Below are positions 43,289 to 53,832 of a DNA stretch of 64,000 nucleotides, piece by piece. A model generated the notes under the pieces. It did no database searches, was not told where the DNA came from, and was given only the letters and a program-made list of their open reading frames with translations. The translations under genes were made by a program, and so were the position numbers. The DNA is from Plotosus lineatus. Taxonomy: Eukaryota > Chordata > Actinopteri > Siluriformes > Plotosidae. Position 1 is the first letter of the stretch; each line of letters starts with the position of its first letter. The stretch is taken from the NCBI GenBank assembly GCA_024760905.1, contig CM045731.1, positions 47,526,501 through 47,590,500 on the forward strand, written 5' to 3'.

Positions 43289-43740
43289 AACAATCACTTT
43301 GCTTAACCAAGGCATTTATACACAAAGTGTCAGAAACCGTCTCAGGGAAGCTTATCTGTATGTTCTTCATTCTCATCAGGGTCTTAACCTGACTACAGTT
43401 TGCTGTCGTAATTGACTTGAGTAAGCAAATATTCACATTTGATAGCATCTGGCACGTTGGAGAGGTGCTCTTTTCATGGATGGTTTTCACTGTACAGGGC
43501 ATATGGCAGACTGCATCATGTGGATTAGCATTTTGCTGATATCAACGTTGTGGATCAAGTGGCCGATGGAAGTAGTGGGATTATGGTATGGGCAGGCATA
43601 TGTTATGGACAAAGAACATGTGCATTTTATTGATGACATTTTAAATGCACGGAGATAACGTGATGAGATCATCAGGCCCATTGTTGTGCCATTCATCCAT
43701 GACTATCACCTCATGTTGCAGCATGATTATGATGAGTCAC

Positions 43741-44218
43741 CCTTTTTAATACAGTGTCTGCAGATAAAGGTGATTTACATGAACAAGGAAAATTAGCTTG
43801 CTCAATCATTAGAAGGAATATTCTTCTAAGTAAGTGCACCCTTGGCCTCAGAAACTAGTACTGGCTCCTTTAGCATCGGTAACTTCTGGTAGGTGTTTTG
43901 CATAATTGTCCACCCGTGTCTGACATTGACACTGATGTCTTGAATTTACTACTGCTTATTATCATCCAAGCCAAACACAGAACATTCCTGTAACAGTCCC
44001 TGGGTTTTTAGGGTTTAGTTTATAACCTTGGGCAGGAAAGTTCCTTTATCATTCTTAGAATGTTACACTTTTTTCATAAAACTATCGCAGATTCACAAAC
44101 TTGTTCATTTTCCCAGTGTTAAATGTTAAATCATTGTCTCTCAGTGAATACATGCATGTATACATATATTTTAGCATTCTAAGATGAGAACTTCAACTAG
44201 TAGTAGCGTCTCAGGATG
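43741..44218. other. Spacer, possible Tc1 scrap
   Basis: The part at about 43820-43930 (agtgcacccttggcctcaga; tagcatcggtaacttctggt) resembles the reverse-strand transposase region of another Tc1-like family. Not well enough preserved for a firm call. Confidence 0.35.
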
Positions 44219-44220
44219 TA

Positions 44221-44691
44221 CAGCATTCCGCCATAAGTTTAACGGAAAAATGCAGTTCAATCAAACTGCTATGATTTTGTGCACAGTACATTTCATACGC
44301 GATAGATCGACTTGAAAATTTGACAGCATCCAACTGATCACATGACGATCACGTGGCGAAATGCGTGATGTCATCGGTCGTCTGCTTCGGCGAAATTTAG
44401 ACCGGAAACAACATGGGTCGGAGATCGAAAGAATTATCACAGTGCGACAAGGAAGGGATCATCAAACTATTTGAAGGTGGAGTTAAACGATCTGAAATTG
44501 TGAGAATTGTCGGATTACCTTCTCGCACCATTTATAGTTTCTTAGATAGATTTTGAGCGGGGAAATTCAGAAAACAAGTCAAGAAGTGGACAACCTCATT
44601 TGTTCAAGGCTCGTGACAGCAGACGACTTGCATCGTCGTCAATCATTAACAGAGATAACCAATATTTTCAACAACAACATAGACAGAACTT

Positions 44692-44696
<5 letters not shown>
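44221..44696 (+). mobile_element. Tc1/mariner-like element, 3'-truncated
   Basis: Starts cagcattccgccataagttt after TA (44219-44220), then a leader and transposase N terminus; cut off by a TA array at 44697-44736. Confidence 0.72.
44413..44692 (+). pseudogene. Tc1/Tc3-like transposase N terminus
   Basis: From ATG at 44413: MGRRSKELSQCDKEGIIKLF, then a helix-turn-helix with KRSEIVRIVGLPSRTIYSF. A stop at 44554-44556 is followed by a shifted frame (NSENKSRSGQPHLFKARDSR) that continues the family's linker, including the GRPR-like AT-hook region. The catalytic domain is absent. Confidence 0.75.

Positions 44697-44736
<40 letters not shown>
44697..44736. repeat. (TA)n microsatellite
   Basis: About 19 TA units joining the Tc element to the Tigger-like one. 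Confidence 0.93.
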
Positions 44737-44740
<4 letters not shown>

Positions 44741-45525
44741 CAGTGATACCTCAGCTCACGAACATAATTGGTTCCCAGAAAGTGTGTGTAAGGCAAAAAG
44801 TTTGTCTTCCGAACATTTATTTCCCCATAAGAAACCATTAAAATGAAAATAATCCGTTCCCAGGTCCCCATAAAACATAATTTTCTACTAAATAAGCCTT
44901 AAAACTACACAAAAATATACCTTATTTTATGTATAATAAATGTGCTATTGAATTGTAATTAAAGAAATAAACTGTACTGTATAATAAAGTGGTTTTATTT
45001 ACCTTTGTGATGGTAGTTGATGGCTTGATGGAATGGAGTGGGAGGAGGAGGGAGGGAGGGACTTACTGTTTGGAAGGCGTGTTTGGAAACGCCTACTGTT
45101 TGGAAACACCCTGAGCCACACACGCACCCTTAATAGCTTCCTTGTTCTTAAGGATGGGAGCACTGGTAGACTTAGCGTACTGGTACTGGGACGCTAAGTC
45201 ACACAAACGCACACCTCGTTCGTGTTTTTCAATGATCTCCGCCTGTGGTGGGTCTTTTTCGGTCCCATAATAGCAAAAGTACACTCAATATGGTCCAAAA
45301 TGTCTATCAAACACAAACCACGTCCGCACTCAAAGAAAGGGGGTGACGACCTGGGACGCTGTGAGCGTGCGTCAGCTTCTCGTGGCCGCCACCGTGGCGC
45401 TGTTCGACCGCGTGGTTTGGTTCGTCCGCCGAAAACTAGTTCGTCAGCAGAGACTATATGCTCGCGAAAGCTCCTTGAGGCGAAAAGTTTGTGAGCTTAA
45501 GCGTTCGTCAGCGGAGGTTTTACTG
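44741..45525 (-). mobile_element. Tigger-like element, non-autonomous
   Basis: Ends cagtgatacctcagctcacg and cagcggaggttttactg are inverted repeats of the Tigger type; TA lies at 44739-44740 on the left. A transposase N-terminal remnant lies on the minus strand at 45093-45284. Confidence 0.83.
45093..45284 (-). pseudogene. Tigger-like transposase N-terminal remnant
   Basis: 63-residue minus-strand frame including EIIEKHERGVRLCDLASQYQ and STSAPILKNKEAIKGA, the helix-turn-helix of CENP-B/Tigger proteins. No catalytic domain. Confidence 0.75.
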
Positions 45526-45544
45526 CATATATATATATATATAA

Positions 45545-45590
<46 letters not shown>

Positions 45591-45632
45591 TATATGTAGA
45601 GAGAGAGAGAGAGCAAGAGTGAGAGTGTGAGT

Positions 45633-45691
<59 letters not shown>
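45545..45691. repeat. (CA)n and (GA)n microsatellites
   Basis: CA array 45548-45588 and an interrupted GA array 45599-45691. Confidence 0.95.
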
Positions 45692-45693
<2 letters not shown>

Positions 45694-46296
45694 TGTTTGG
45701 TATATTCATGATTATGATTAATTATAGATTGGTATATTGAGATATATGGTAATTGAGATTGGTATACTCATAAACTCATAATTTTTTTTCTTTTTAAAGT
45801 CAGTATAGAAACTGTTTTTTCTGTACATTGTCTGATATGTAAGCAAAGTAAAAGATGAAATGCATCCAATGATCATTATTCACAGACTGTATAGTGATTA
45901 GTTCTCTGAAGGTTATCTGAAGGCTATATTTTAACATTTCCTGATAATGTTCCTAGAACATTGAGAAAACATTCCAAAATAGCATTCTGTTAACATTTTT
46001 ATAGTCAAAACCTAATGTTCCACAATGTTTTGGGTACTCAGAATTGTTTTCTTAACATAACTTGTTAGCTGGAATCATCATCATGATCCTGTTCAAAAAT
46101 TTCAAACTTTCAAACAGACAGCATCACAATAACTTCAAAAACTCTTTGATATGATCTTGAATTCATAGTTGAATCAGTCACAGTAAGCTGCCAAGTCCCT
46201 GAGCAACGAACCAGAACATTTCCATCATGCTTCGCAGTTGCTATAAGGTTCTTCTCTTTTTATGTAGACTATGACTGTGACTAAACAAAAACATAT
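45692..46296. other. No gene recognised
   Basis: AT-rich DNA. The part at about 45930-46030 holds several variants of the attcc/gttcc...aaca type (aatgttcctagaacattgag), which may be a degraded inverted repeat or satellite-like tract. Confidence 0.4.
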
Positions 46297-46360
46297 ACTG
46301 TATTTTTCAGACTATAAGGCGCACATAAAATCCTTAAATCTTCTCAAAAATTGATCCTCT
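46297..46360 (+). mobile_element. Tc1/mariner-Tigger type element, left-end fragment
   Basis: tactgtatttttcagactat followed by aaggcgcac and aatcttctcaaaaattga matches the left end of a widely distributed Tigger-type short element. Confidence 0.7.
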
Positions 46361-46814
46361 TCAAGAACACTCTGCTCGCCTTCATAGGATGAGGACAGGG
46401 TGATAAAAGGAGCACTAAACATAGCAGCTTCCCTTACATCCTTTGCCAGCATACCATGGAGGGTGGAGTTTCACATAGAACACAAAAACAATAAATCATT
46501 TTCTTTCATTCATTTGGTCACACTATTTCCAATTCCATAGTGGTTGTTTAACAAAGCTAATGTAATTCACATGGGACACCACACCACAAGTGAATACTGT
46601 GGGCCAAACTGGAAAGATCCTTCCTTTGCCCCCATTTACTGACACAAGCAGCATCAGTAGCTTCTTCCTCTAACAAGAGAATAGGGTACGAAGCACTAAC
46701 TAGAGGGTAGTTACCATGTTTGTCGTACATGTACACCATGACCCTGGTAAGGAGGGCTAAGGGTGTACTGTCACTTGCCCAACATGACCCAGACTAGTGG
46801 GTGGAAGGAGGCAT
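46361..46814. other. No feature recognised
   Basis: The minus-strand frame at 46557-46739 has no recognised domain. Could be part of an unassigned retroelement. Confidence 0.4.
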
Positions 46815-48250
46815 CTTACCTCTCCATTCTAGACTGCCTCCAAGCTGGGTCTAGCCACTGCCCAAAGAACAATAAACAGTTGATTCTTACCTTAGCATCA
46901 TGGAACGTTCAAACCCTGCCTGACAATGCCAGAGCAGATAGTCAGTGTGGTTTTTAGCTAAGGTCGTGGAACTATCTAAATGATCTTTCCTGCACGCCAA
47001 CTCCAAGAGAAGTGCATAGACCAGAAGCAGGACCTTTATACCACCTTTATCGACCTGACCAAGACCTTCAACAATGTTAGCAGGGATGGCCTCTGGAGGA
47101 TCATGGGGAAGTTTGGGTGCCCAAATAAGTTCATCACCATCATAAGGCATTTCTATGACAGCATGACAGCCTATGTCCTGGATGACGGTGAACCATCGGA
47201 CCCCTTCCCCATGACAAATGGCATCAAGCAGGGTTGTGTCAAGGCTTCAATGCTGTTCAGTATAGTTTTTTCAGCTATGATGACTGATGCCTTCAAAGAC
47301 TGCAGCCTTGGCATTAATATCCAGTACAGGTGTGATGGGAGATTATTTGACCTCAGGCACCTCCAAGTACTCATCAAGGTGAAGGAGATAGTCATCAGAG
47401 ACCTCCTCTTTGCTGATGACTGCGCCTTCAATGCTACCGATGAGGTGGCAATGCAGGCGCATCTGGACAGACTCTCCTCAGCCTGCGACAATTTTGGTCT
47501 GACCATTGGCACCAAAAAGAACAAGATTATGTAGCCAGCCCCAGAGGACCCACATCGTGAACAACACATCATTGTCAATGTCCAAAAACTCCAAACGATG
47601 GACACCTTCATCTATATTGGCAGTACTCTCTCTAGCACAGCCACCACTGATACTGAAATCAACAACCGCCAGCATAAGGCAAGCAGTGCTTTTGGGAGGC
47701 TCCGTGAAAGGGCGTGGGAGAAGAGAGGGATCTGGTCTAAGACTAATGTGAGGGTCTATCGAGCTGTAGTTGTCACTACACAGCTTTCTGGCTCTGAAAC
47801 CTAGACTCCATACAGGAGACATGAAAAGCAACTAGACCAATTCCACCTTAAGTGCTTGTGTAACATCCCACGCATCAGATGGTATGACAGGGTCCCACAC
47901 ACTGAGGTCCTGCAGCAGGCAGGTATCCCAAGCATCACTATACTGATCCACAAATCTCGGATCAGATGCGCTGCTGACTGGCCTGCATGGCATAGAGCCG
48001 CTACGCATGGAGAAAAGTTAGCAGAGGACTGGCGCACCACCTTTGCTGAGCAGAAGTGCTAAAGATGCAAGCAGCGGGCTGCCAGTATCCATCAGGACAC
48101 ACCAGCCCACGCATGTCCTGTGTGCAGTAAGATGTGCCATACTCAGATCAGCCTTATCAGCCACCTATATAGCCACAAGCAAACTTCGACGTAATGCTGA
48201 TTTCCGTGGTCATCGTCGTTCCAATGGACGAACAACAAGAAAGAAGAATG
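46815..48250 (+). mobile_element. LINE-3, APE-type non-LTR element with large internal deletion
   Basis: Begins in the endonuclease start and passes within about 30 codons into reverse transcriptase, so most of the endonuclease and the RT fingers are deleted. The 3' coding end is complete to a stop at 48192-48194. Only one copy is in the window. The clade is not assigned. Confidence 0.82.
46868..48194 (+). pseudogene. LINE-3 reverse transcriptase with C-terminal C2H2 finger
   Basis: Opens with LILTLASWNVQTLPDNARAD (endonuclease start), then jumps to QCGF and, in a new frame from about 46980, IFPARQLQEKC. RT motifs: TTFIDLTKTFNNVSRDGLW (palm strand; the usual F/Y after the Asp region is present), NGIKQGCVKASMLFSIVFSA, RDLLFADDCAF (catalytic ADD), then from 47598 TFIYIGSTLSSTATTDTEIN and LRERAWEKRGIWSKTNVRVY. 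The end (48114-48194) reads CPVCSKMCHTQISLIS then HLYSH, a C-x2-C-x12-H-x3-H zinc finger likely used for nucleic acid binding. Stops occur at 47532-47534 and later, and frames change, so it is inactive. Confidence 0.85.
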
Positions 48251-48257
48251 ATAAATA

Positions 48258-48524
48258 ATTGCTCGGGTTGCAGGGAGGCTGGAGCCTACCTTACCCAACT
48301 CTGGTTGAAGGAGGGGTACACCATAAACAGCACTAATTTGCATGGTCAACACACCACCATTCACACTCACACTCACACCTCGGGGAAACAAGAAACAACA
48401 CGTTAGCTTAATGTACATGTCTCCATACAAAAACTCCCTCGCTGAGCCCTGGAACTCAAACCGCGGACTTTCTTGCTGTGAGATGAACGTGCTAGTCACC
48501 GTGCCACCATGCTGCCCATGATTT
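48258..48524 (-). mobile_element. SINE-B
   Basis: Reverse orientation: cgggttgcagggaggctgga, gaaggaggggtacaccataa, attcacactcacactcacac, ggactttcttgctgtgagat and head caccgtgccaccatgctgcc. Confidence 0.88.
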
Positions 48525-48535
48525 ATTATTTGTAT

Positions 48536-49658
48536 TGTAACACATGTAAACACATGGTTACTAATTTTATTGGAAAAAACCCTAGTTTCCAACACTCCCT
48601 GAAAGCACTAGTTTCCTAGTCCCCTTGAACGCATCATAGGCACGTGCCTGCATGCGACCAGCAGAGAGTGCAGCAGAGAGCGTGAAGAGCAGGACGCATA
48701 CAGAGCCCTTGGAAAGCGACGCGAGTGAGGCAACGGTCAAAAAATGTGATTAAGTGAACTTTTAACAAGTTTAACTAAGTTTGTGTGCTTTTCAGAGCCT
48801 TGTATGTGTTTTGTTCTCTCTCAATCGAACCGGGTGGAGAGAGTTTGTTTTCTTGGAAACTCCGGTGAGTCATTGCAATATGAAGCTAGTTTAAGAACCT
48901 ATGCTAACTTTACACGTGGTGAACCTATGCTAACTTTACACGTGGTGACTTTTAAAGCTGTGTGCACTATTTTTGTCTTTAAAAGGCTAAGACCAGTCGA
49001 AGTACATAACAAAGATTGTACTGTGCACAAAATGAACCTTACATTTTATTTTTCTAAATGTTTTGTTGAAAGCACTTTTGCTAATGCACTAAAGTAGTGC
49101 AGATAAGCTGTGTTGTTTTGTATTACATTCCATTCAGTGCCTTTCATGCACTTTTGTCATTTTATTTAGGAATTATTGTTGTTAAATATTTTATTCATTG
49201 TGTCTGTACTGCATGTGCAGACTGGATTTTATGTGGATCTGGATTTGATCTTGAAGCTGGTTTTGGACACGGATGGCGAGCCAAATCCAGTGAGAACTCT
49301 TGGTGGATCCAGAAGCAGTGTGGCCAACTGTTCTCTGGATGCGAGTAGATCTACAGACCCAACCACTTCAAATCACAGGATCCCAGATAAGAATAGATAA
49401 AAACACCTTTATCCCAAACGGATCACAATCCTGGAAAAGACTCCCGGGTTCACACGAATCAAACCTTAGAGACTTAAGCTTATTTTATTTTATTTTTAAT
49501 TTGTAAAGAAAGTTCTACAATATTGTTTGCACTGTTTCTTGTAGTATTGTTAATTGTAATAAATCTGCCGGCTGTTCAAATTCAAATCTCCACAATTCAT
49601 TTTACTCCTCCAGAACCTAGTATAAAACCTAGCACAGCTATATCAAGCTGGTGTTACA
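48536..49658. mobile_element. Solo LTR of an LTR retroelement
   Basis: Begins TGTAACAC and ends GTGTTACA, a perfect 8-bp terminal inverted repeat with TG...CA ends. It is flanked by the 4-bp direct repeat gtat (48532-48535 and 49659-49662). A polyadenylation signal AATAAA lies at 49558-49563, about 95 bp before the end. A 26-bp unit is tandemly repeated at 48895-48946. A splice-donor-like ccggtgagt lies at about 48863. At 1123 bp it is long for an LTR but within range for gypsy or retrovirus-like families. No internal coding region or second LTR is present, so the copy probably remained after recombination between two LTRs. Transcription sense is likely plus, from the AATAAA. Confidence 0.82.
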
Positions 49659-49662
49659 GTAT

Positions 49663-50111
49663 GTATTTAAAATATGACAATGCTTTTATATATATCATCT
49701 GTTGGAGTACTGTATATCACCTTTATCTGTTTACACCAGATCACACGGGGTGAAATGTTCACTTGTTCAAATCTGTTCAGTAAAATTGATTTCCATGGGG
49801 TGTACTTATTTTGTCACATCACATGATATATATTTATATATGACCATCAATATTGTGAGGGTCAAGAGGACTGAAAGAGAGAAAAATGGGGGACATGTGT
49901 CTTGTTCAGACATCCAGGGTCATTTGAACCATTTTCACAAATGAGGACGTAAGACATCTACTAAATGATCAAATGAGGGGAAAAGCTGGTGTTAGACTGA
50001 CCCTGCCTAAAATAAAAAACAGAAATTAGGAATGACATCATCACTGAGTAATCCGGCTCATCAAGGACTTTATATTGTGTCAATTTTTTCACCCATTACT
50101 GTGTTGATGCT
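49663..50111. other. No gene recognised
   Basis: AT-rich DNA. tggggtgtacttattttgtc near 49797 resembles the end of a Tc1-like family. Confidence 0.4.
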
Positions 50112-50380
50112 CATTCATTCATACACTCAGTAGTCTTGCCTACTACTGTTGCAGGGAGGCTGGTATTTATCTCAGCCAACTCTGGATGTGGGCAGTATAC
50201 ACCATGAACAGCTCGCCAGACCATTGCAGGGCAACACACAACCATTCACACTCACTCTCACAGCCAGGGGCAATTCAGAGCAGCCAGTTAGCCTAACGTG
50301 CATGCCTCAAACTGCATAATCTGGAATAAACCCAGACAAGCTTGGGGAGAACATGCAAACTCCAGCCATGCGCTGCCCAT
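50112..50380 (-). mobile_element. SINE-B, head truncated
   Basis: Reverse orientation: ttgcagggaggctggtattt, gaacagctcgccagaccatt, cattcacactcactctcaca, cagttagcctaacgtgcatg, ggagaacatgcaaactcca. Confidence 0.82.
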
Positions 50381-50592
50381 ATTAGCCAAATTATGATTTG
50401 ATATTAATAATACATGTACAGTGTTTTGAATAAATATGGACAAATTATCACATTTGCTGTTGAGTTTAATGATTTCTTTTTTATCTGTGAAACCTTAACT
50501 ATAAAAACAAATGTTTGAAAAAAATTAATTATAATAAGTTTTCACTTTCTGATGCAAGTCCAGGAATATTTTTTACATTTGTATTGGGAATC

Positions 50593-50880
50593 AGGTGCTG
50601 GTGGTGTAATGGTGGTAGACTTATGGTCAAGAGCTCATGAGTTTGAGCCTCTGTGTGCTAAGACCCCTTGCAATGACTTTAGCCAGAAGTGTGCTTCTAT
50701 CCATAAAGCAGTATAATTAAATACTGTACCATTAAGAAATACTGGGAATTTAACCTATGATAGACTAGCAACCCACCTGGGAGTATTTGAACTCCTAGTC
50801 GCTTCAGCATACAGAACTTGGGATAAGCTCCAGCCTGATGAGCCAGTAGGCTCAAGACTAAAAGCCCAGCAGACTTTACC
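50593..50880 (+). mobile_element. tRNA-derived SINE, further family
   Basis: Head ggtgctggtggtgtaatggt (A-box-like) with gagtttgagcctctg (B-box-like), a middle with gcaatgactttagccagaag, and a tail ggataagctccagcctgatg followed by aggctcaagac. Single copy here; family not named. Confidence 0.6.
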
Positions 50881-51152
50881 TTTATTGGGAATCAGATATG
50901 GGCAGTTCATCCACAATGTAACCATTAAGTCCAGATCTCAAGTTCTTTCAGTGCTGCAGACTTGGCATGTGTTGTAGGTGGTCTCTGGAGTGTATTTATG
51001 GATTATACACTGTACTGAGCTCAAAACAGTAACTTCCAGGAGTGGGTATATATCTGGTGCACTTTTTTGGAAAATATGCCCGGTAAGTTGAAACAACAAT
51101 AATAACTGTGGGAAGAGGCAGAATTAAAAATATATTGCCGTGCTATAGGTAG
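50881..51152. other. No feature recognised
   Basis: Short interval with no element or gene seen. Confidence 0.5.
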
Positions 51153-51160
51153 GACTAGAG

Positions 51161-51474
51161 CAGGGGTCACCAACCTTTTTGAAACCGAGATCTACTTCTT
51201 GGGTACCAATTAATGTGAAGGGATACCAGGTCGATACACACCTCTGAAATTACAAATTTGCTCAATTTACCTTTAATTATATGTTATTATTAATAATTAT
51301 TGATATTCATCTATATGAAGATATTGATTTTATTTAAAAATATATTTAAAAAAATTAGATGCAGCTCAATGGAGAGTGGCGCTATGGAGCCATGGGCCTG
51401 TCCTAAAAATAGCAATGAACAGGTCCGTGGGCAACTTATATTGTCCTTGCGGGCTACCACGTTGGTGATCCCTG
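51161..51474. mobile_element. Small hAT element with 8-bp target duplication
   Basis: Inverted ends caggggtcaccaac and gttggtgatccctg match at 13 of 14 positions. Direct repeats gactagag (51153-51160) and ggctagag (51475-51482) match at 7 of 8. 314 bp, AT-rich inside, no transposase. Confidence 0.92.
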
Positions 51475-51482
51475 GGCTAGAG

Positions 51483-51825
51483 TGATGTGATTGAAAAATG
51501 TTGACCCTATCCATAGTTGGGTGACAAGAGAGTGAAATTAATTGTGTTTTTTTGTCTGGCTAAAAGGGATACGTTCATAACCTCCTCTCTGTCATACTGA
51601 CAATAGCCAATGATGGGCATTTATGAGCTTCGGAATGAGGAAGAGGATAAACAGTACATTCCTCAGGGTGTGTCCAAGAAAGTAGTTAAAACATCTATTT
51701 TGGCATATTTGCAGAGATGAGTTGATTTATTCTTTGATGGCATGGTGGGAGAGAGCTGAACGAGGAAACAGTGCTGTGTATTTTAGCCGTATTAAAGTTA
51801 TAAATTGCGGCATGCCGCATGCGTG
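51483..51825. other. No feature recognised
   Basis: No element or gene seen. Confidence 0.45.
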
Positions 51826-51995
51826 TCAGGAGGCACGGTGGCGTGGTGATTAGCACATCTGCCTCACAGCAAGAAGGTCCTGCGCTTGAATCGTTTCTTG
51901 TGTGGAGTTTGCAAGTTCTTCCTGTACTTTTGCCCCCGACCCCCAACCTTCAGATCAAAAAACCAGCCCCGACCACTGGGCCAGCACTGCTCCAG
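51826..51995 (+). mobile_element. Hybrid: SINE-B head joined to reversed SINE-A head
   Basis: 51826-51935 is a SINE-B head and core (aggcacggtggcgtggtgat; gcctcacagcaagaaggtcc; tgtggagtttgcaagttctt). At about 51937 it switches to the SINE-A head in reverse orientation (acccccaaccttcagatcaa; gggccagcactgctcc). Confidence 0.8.
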
Positions 51996-52302
51996 TATAT
52001 TTCATCTTTGTTAAAATACATACCTGGAATATGAAAGGGAGGCCTAAATAGAGGTGTTTCTTATAGGCTGATTTTGTCATCTTCTATTTCCTTATGTGGT
52101 GTTGTGTTTAAATTTACACCTTAGCTTTTGATTAACTTAACACTCTAATAGCGGTCTCTTTTAGAAACCTTTTAAAGGTCCACAAAAAAAGAAACAGAAT
52201 CCTGCAGACATTATCAATTTCTAATTGAACTGAGAATATTTGCTGAGCCATTGCATTTTACAGTTGGTCTAAAAGTAAATCTAATCTTATGTAATCTAAA
52301 AA
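51996..52302. other. No feature recognised
   Basis: AT-rich DNA. Confidence 0.5.
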
Positions 52303-52741
52303 CTGGATTCCAAAAAAGTTGGCACACTATACAAATTGTGAATAGAAACTGAATGCAATGATGTGGAAGTGCCAAATTTCAATATTTTATTCCAAATGGA
52401 ACATAAATGATGGGTCAAAAGTTTAAACTGAGAAAATGTATAGTGTTAAGAAAAAAATGTTGATTTTAAATTTCATGGTGTCAGCAAATCTCAAAAAAGT
52501 TGGGACACGTAGTAATAAGAAAAATTGAAAAATCAACTGCACTTATAATGAACAGCTAAAAGATGAATTACCACGAATGAGATCCATTGGCAACATGATT
52601 GAGTATAAAAAGAGCTTCTCAGAGTGGCAGTGTCTCTCAGAAACAAAGATAGGTCGAGGATAACCAATTCCCCCAATGTTGCACAGAAAGATAGTGGAGC
52701 AATATCAGAAATGTGTTTCCCAGTGAAAAATTTGAAAACAT

Positions 52742-53640
52742 TTGAAGTTATCATCATCTGCAGTGCATAACATCATCCAAAGATTCAGAGAATCTGGAAC
52801 AATCTCTGTGCAGAAGTGTCAAGGCCGAAAAACCATACTGGATGCCCGTAATCTTCGGGCCCTTGAACGGCACTGCACCACAAAGAGGAATGCTACTGTA
52901 AGGGAAATTACAGCATGGGCTCAGCAATACTATCAGAAACCAGTGTCGGTGAACATAATCCACCATGTCAACCGCCATTGCCGGCTGAAACCCTACAGTG
53001 CAAAGAAGAAGCCATTTCTAAACAGGACCCAGAAGCGCAGGCGTTTCCTCTGGTCCAGGGGTCATTTAAAATGAAGTGTGGTAAAGTGTAAAACTGTTCT
53101 GTGGTCAGAAGAATTTCAACTCAAAGTTCTTTATGGAAAATTGGATGCCATGTCATCCAGACTTAAGAGGACAAGGACGACCTAAGTTGTTATCAGTGCT
53201 AGGTTCAGAAGCCTGCATCTCTGATGGTATGCGGTTGCATGAGTGCGTGTGGCATGAGCAGCTTGCACATCTGGAAAGGCACTGTCAATGGAGAAAGGTA
53301 TATTCAGGTTCTAGAACATAATGCTCCCATCCAGACATAGTCTCTTTCAGAGAATTCCTTGCATTTTTCAACATCATAATACCAGACCAGCATTAATTAC
53401 AGCATCATGGCTGCGTAGGAAAAGGATCTGGGAATTGAAATGAACTTTCACCTATAGAGAACATTTGGCGCATCATAAAGAGGAAGGTGCAACAAAGAAG
53501 GGCCAAGACAGTTGAATAGTTCGGGGCTTGTATTAGACAAGAATGGGACAGCATTCCTATTTCTAAACTTGAAAAACTTGTCTCCTTGGTCCCCAGACAT
53601 TTGTCGACTGTTCTAAGAAGAAGAGGGGATGCCTCACAGT
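52742..53640 (+). pseudogene. Tc1/mariner-like transposase, broken
   Basis: 52742-53074 gives LSSSAVHNIIQRFRESGTIS (paired-type helix-turn-helix), GRKTILDARNLRALERHC, TVREITAWAQQYYQKPVSVN and KKKPFLNRTQKRRRFLWSRG. After a stop, the catalytic half follows in changing frames (nucleotides about 53100-53640, with a tggtcagaagaatttcaact region where the first catalytic Asp is expected and an aacatttggcgcatcataaa region near the end). Non-functional. Confidence 0.82.
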
Positions 53641-53832
53641 GGTGAAAATGGCCTTGTCCCAACTTTTTTGAGATTTGGTGACACCATGAAATTTAAAATC
53701 AACATATATTTTTTAAAATTATACATTTTCTCAGTTTAAACTTTTGACCCTGTCATCTATGTTCTATTCAGAATAAAACATCGAAATGTGTTACTTCCAC
53801 ATCATTTCATACAGTTTGTAATCACAATTTGT

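Larger units (their letters stand above)
40640..43740 (+). mobile_element. Tc1-like transposon split by three insertions
   Basis: Pieces 40640-41067, 42348-42458 and 43289-43740 join in order along one Tc1-type element: left end (caacacttttgttttgctct; gaggcctatttctctcaaat), transposase start, middle and later part (catgttgcagcatgattatg). Interruptions: a Tigger-like element (41068-42347), a SINE-A (42459-42802) and a LINE 3' end (42803-43288). The right end of the element is lost after 43740. Confidence 0.88.
40916..43740 (+). pseudogene. Tc1-like transposase in three pieces
   Basis: Starts at 40916 (MLQMSQVLKEHAVGMRTAGM; helix-turn-helix region with STRGLAGELNV and ISRLQRHF). The middle follows at 42352-42450 (disrupted frame). 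The catalytic part follows at 43310-43740, where the strand normally ending in the first Asp and the GVMVWAG-type region are still visible as nucleotide matches (gggattatggtatgggcagg). Frames carry stops and the third piece is cut before the last acidic residue. Cannot make a working enzyme. Confidence 0.8.

Noticed and set aside
46557..46739. 60-codon minus-strand frame as a gene fragment
   Set aside because: No family recognised and no splice context; kept only as unassigned sequence.
48783..49400. Open frames of 74-104 codons as a small gene
   Set aside because: They lie inside a solo LTR with clear ends; leader-like and untranslated sequence is more likely.
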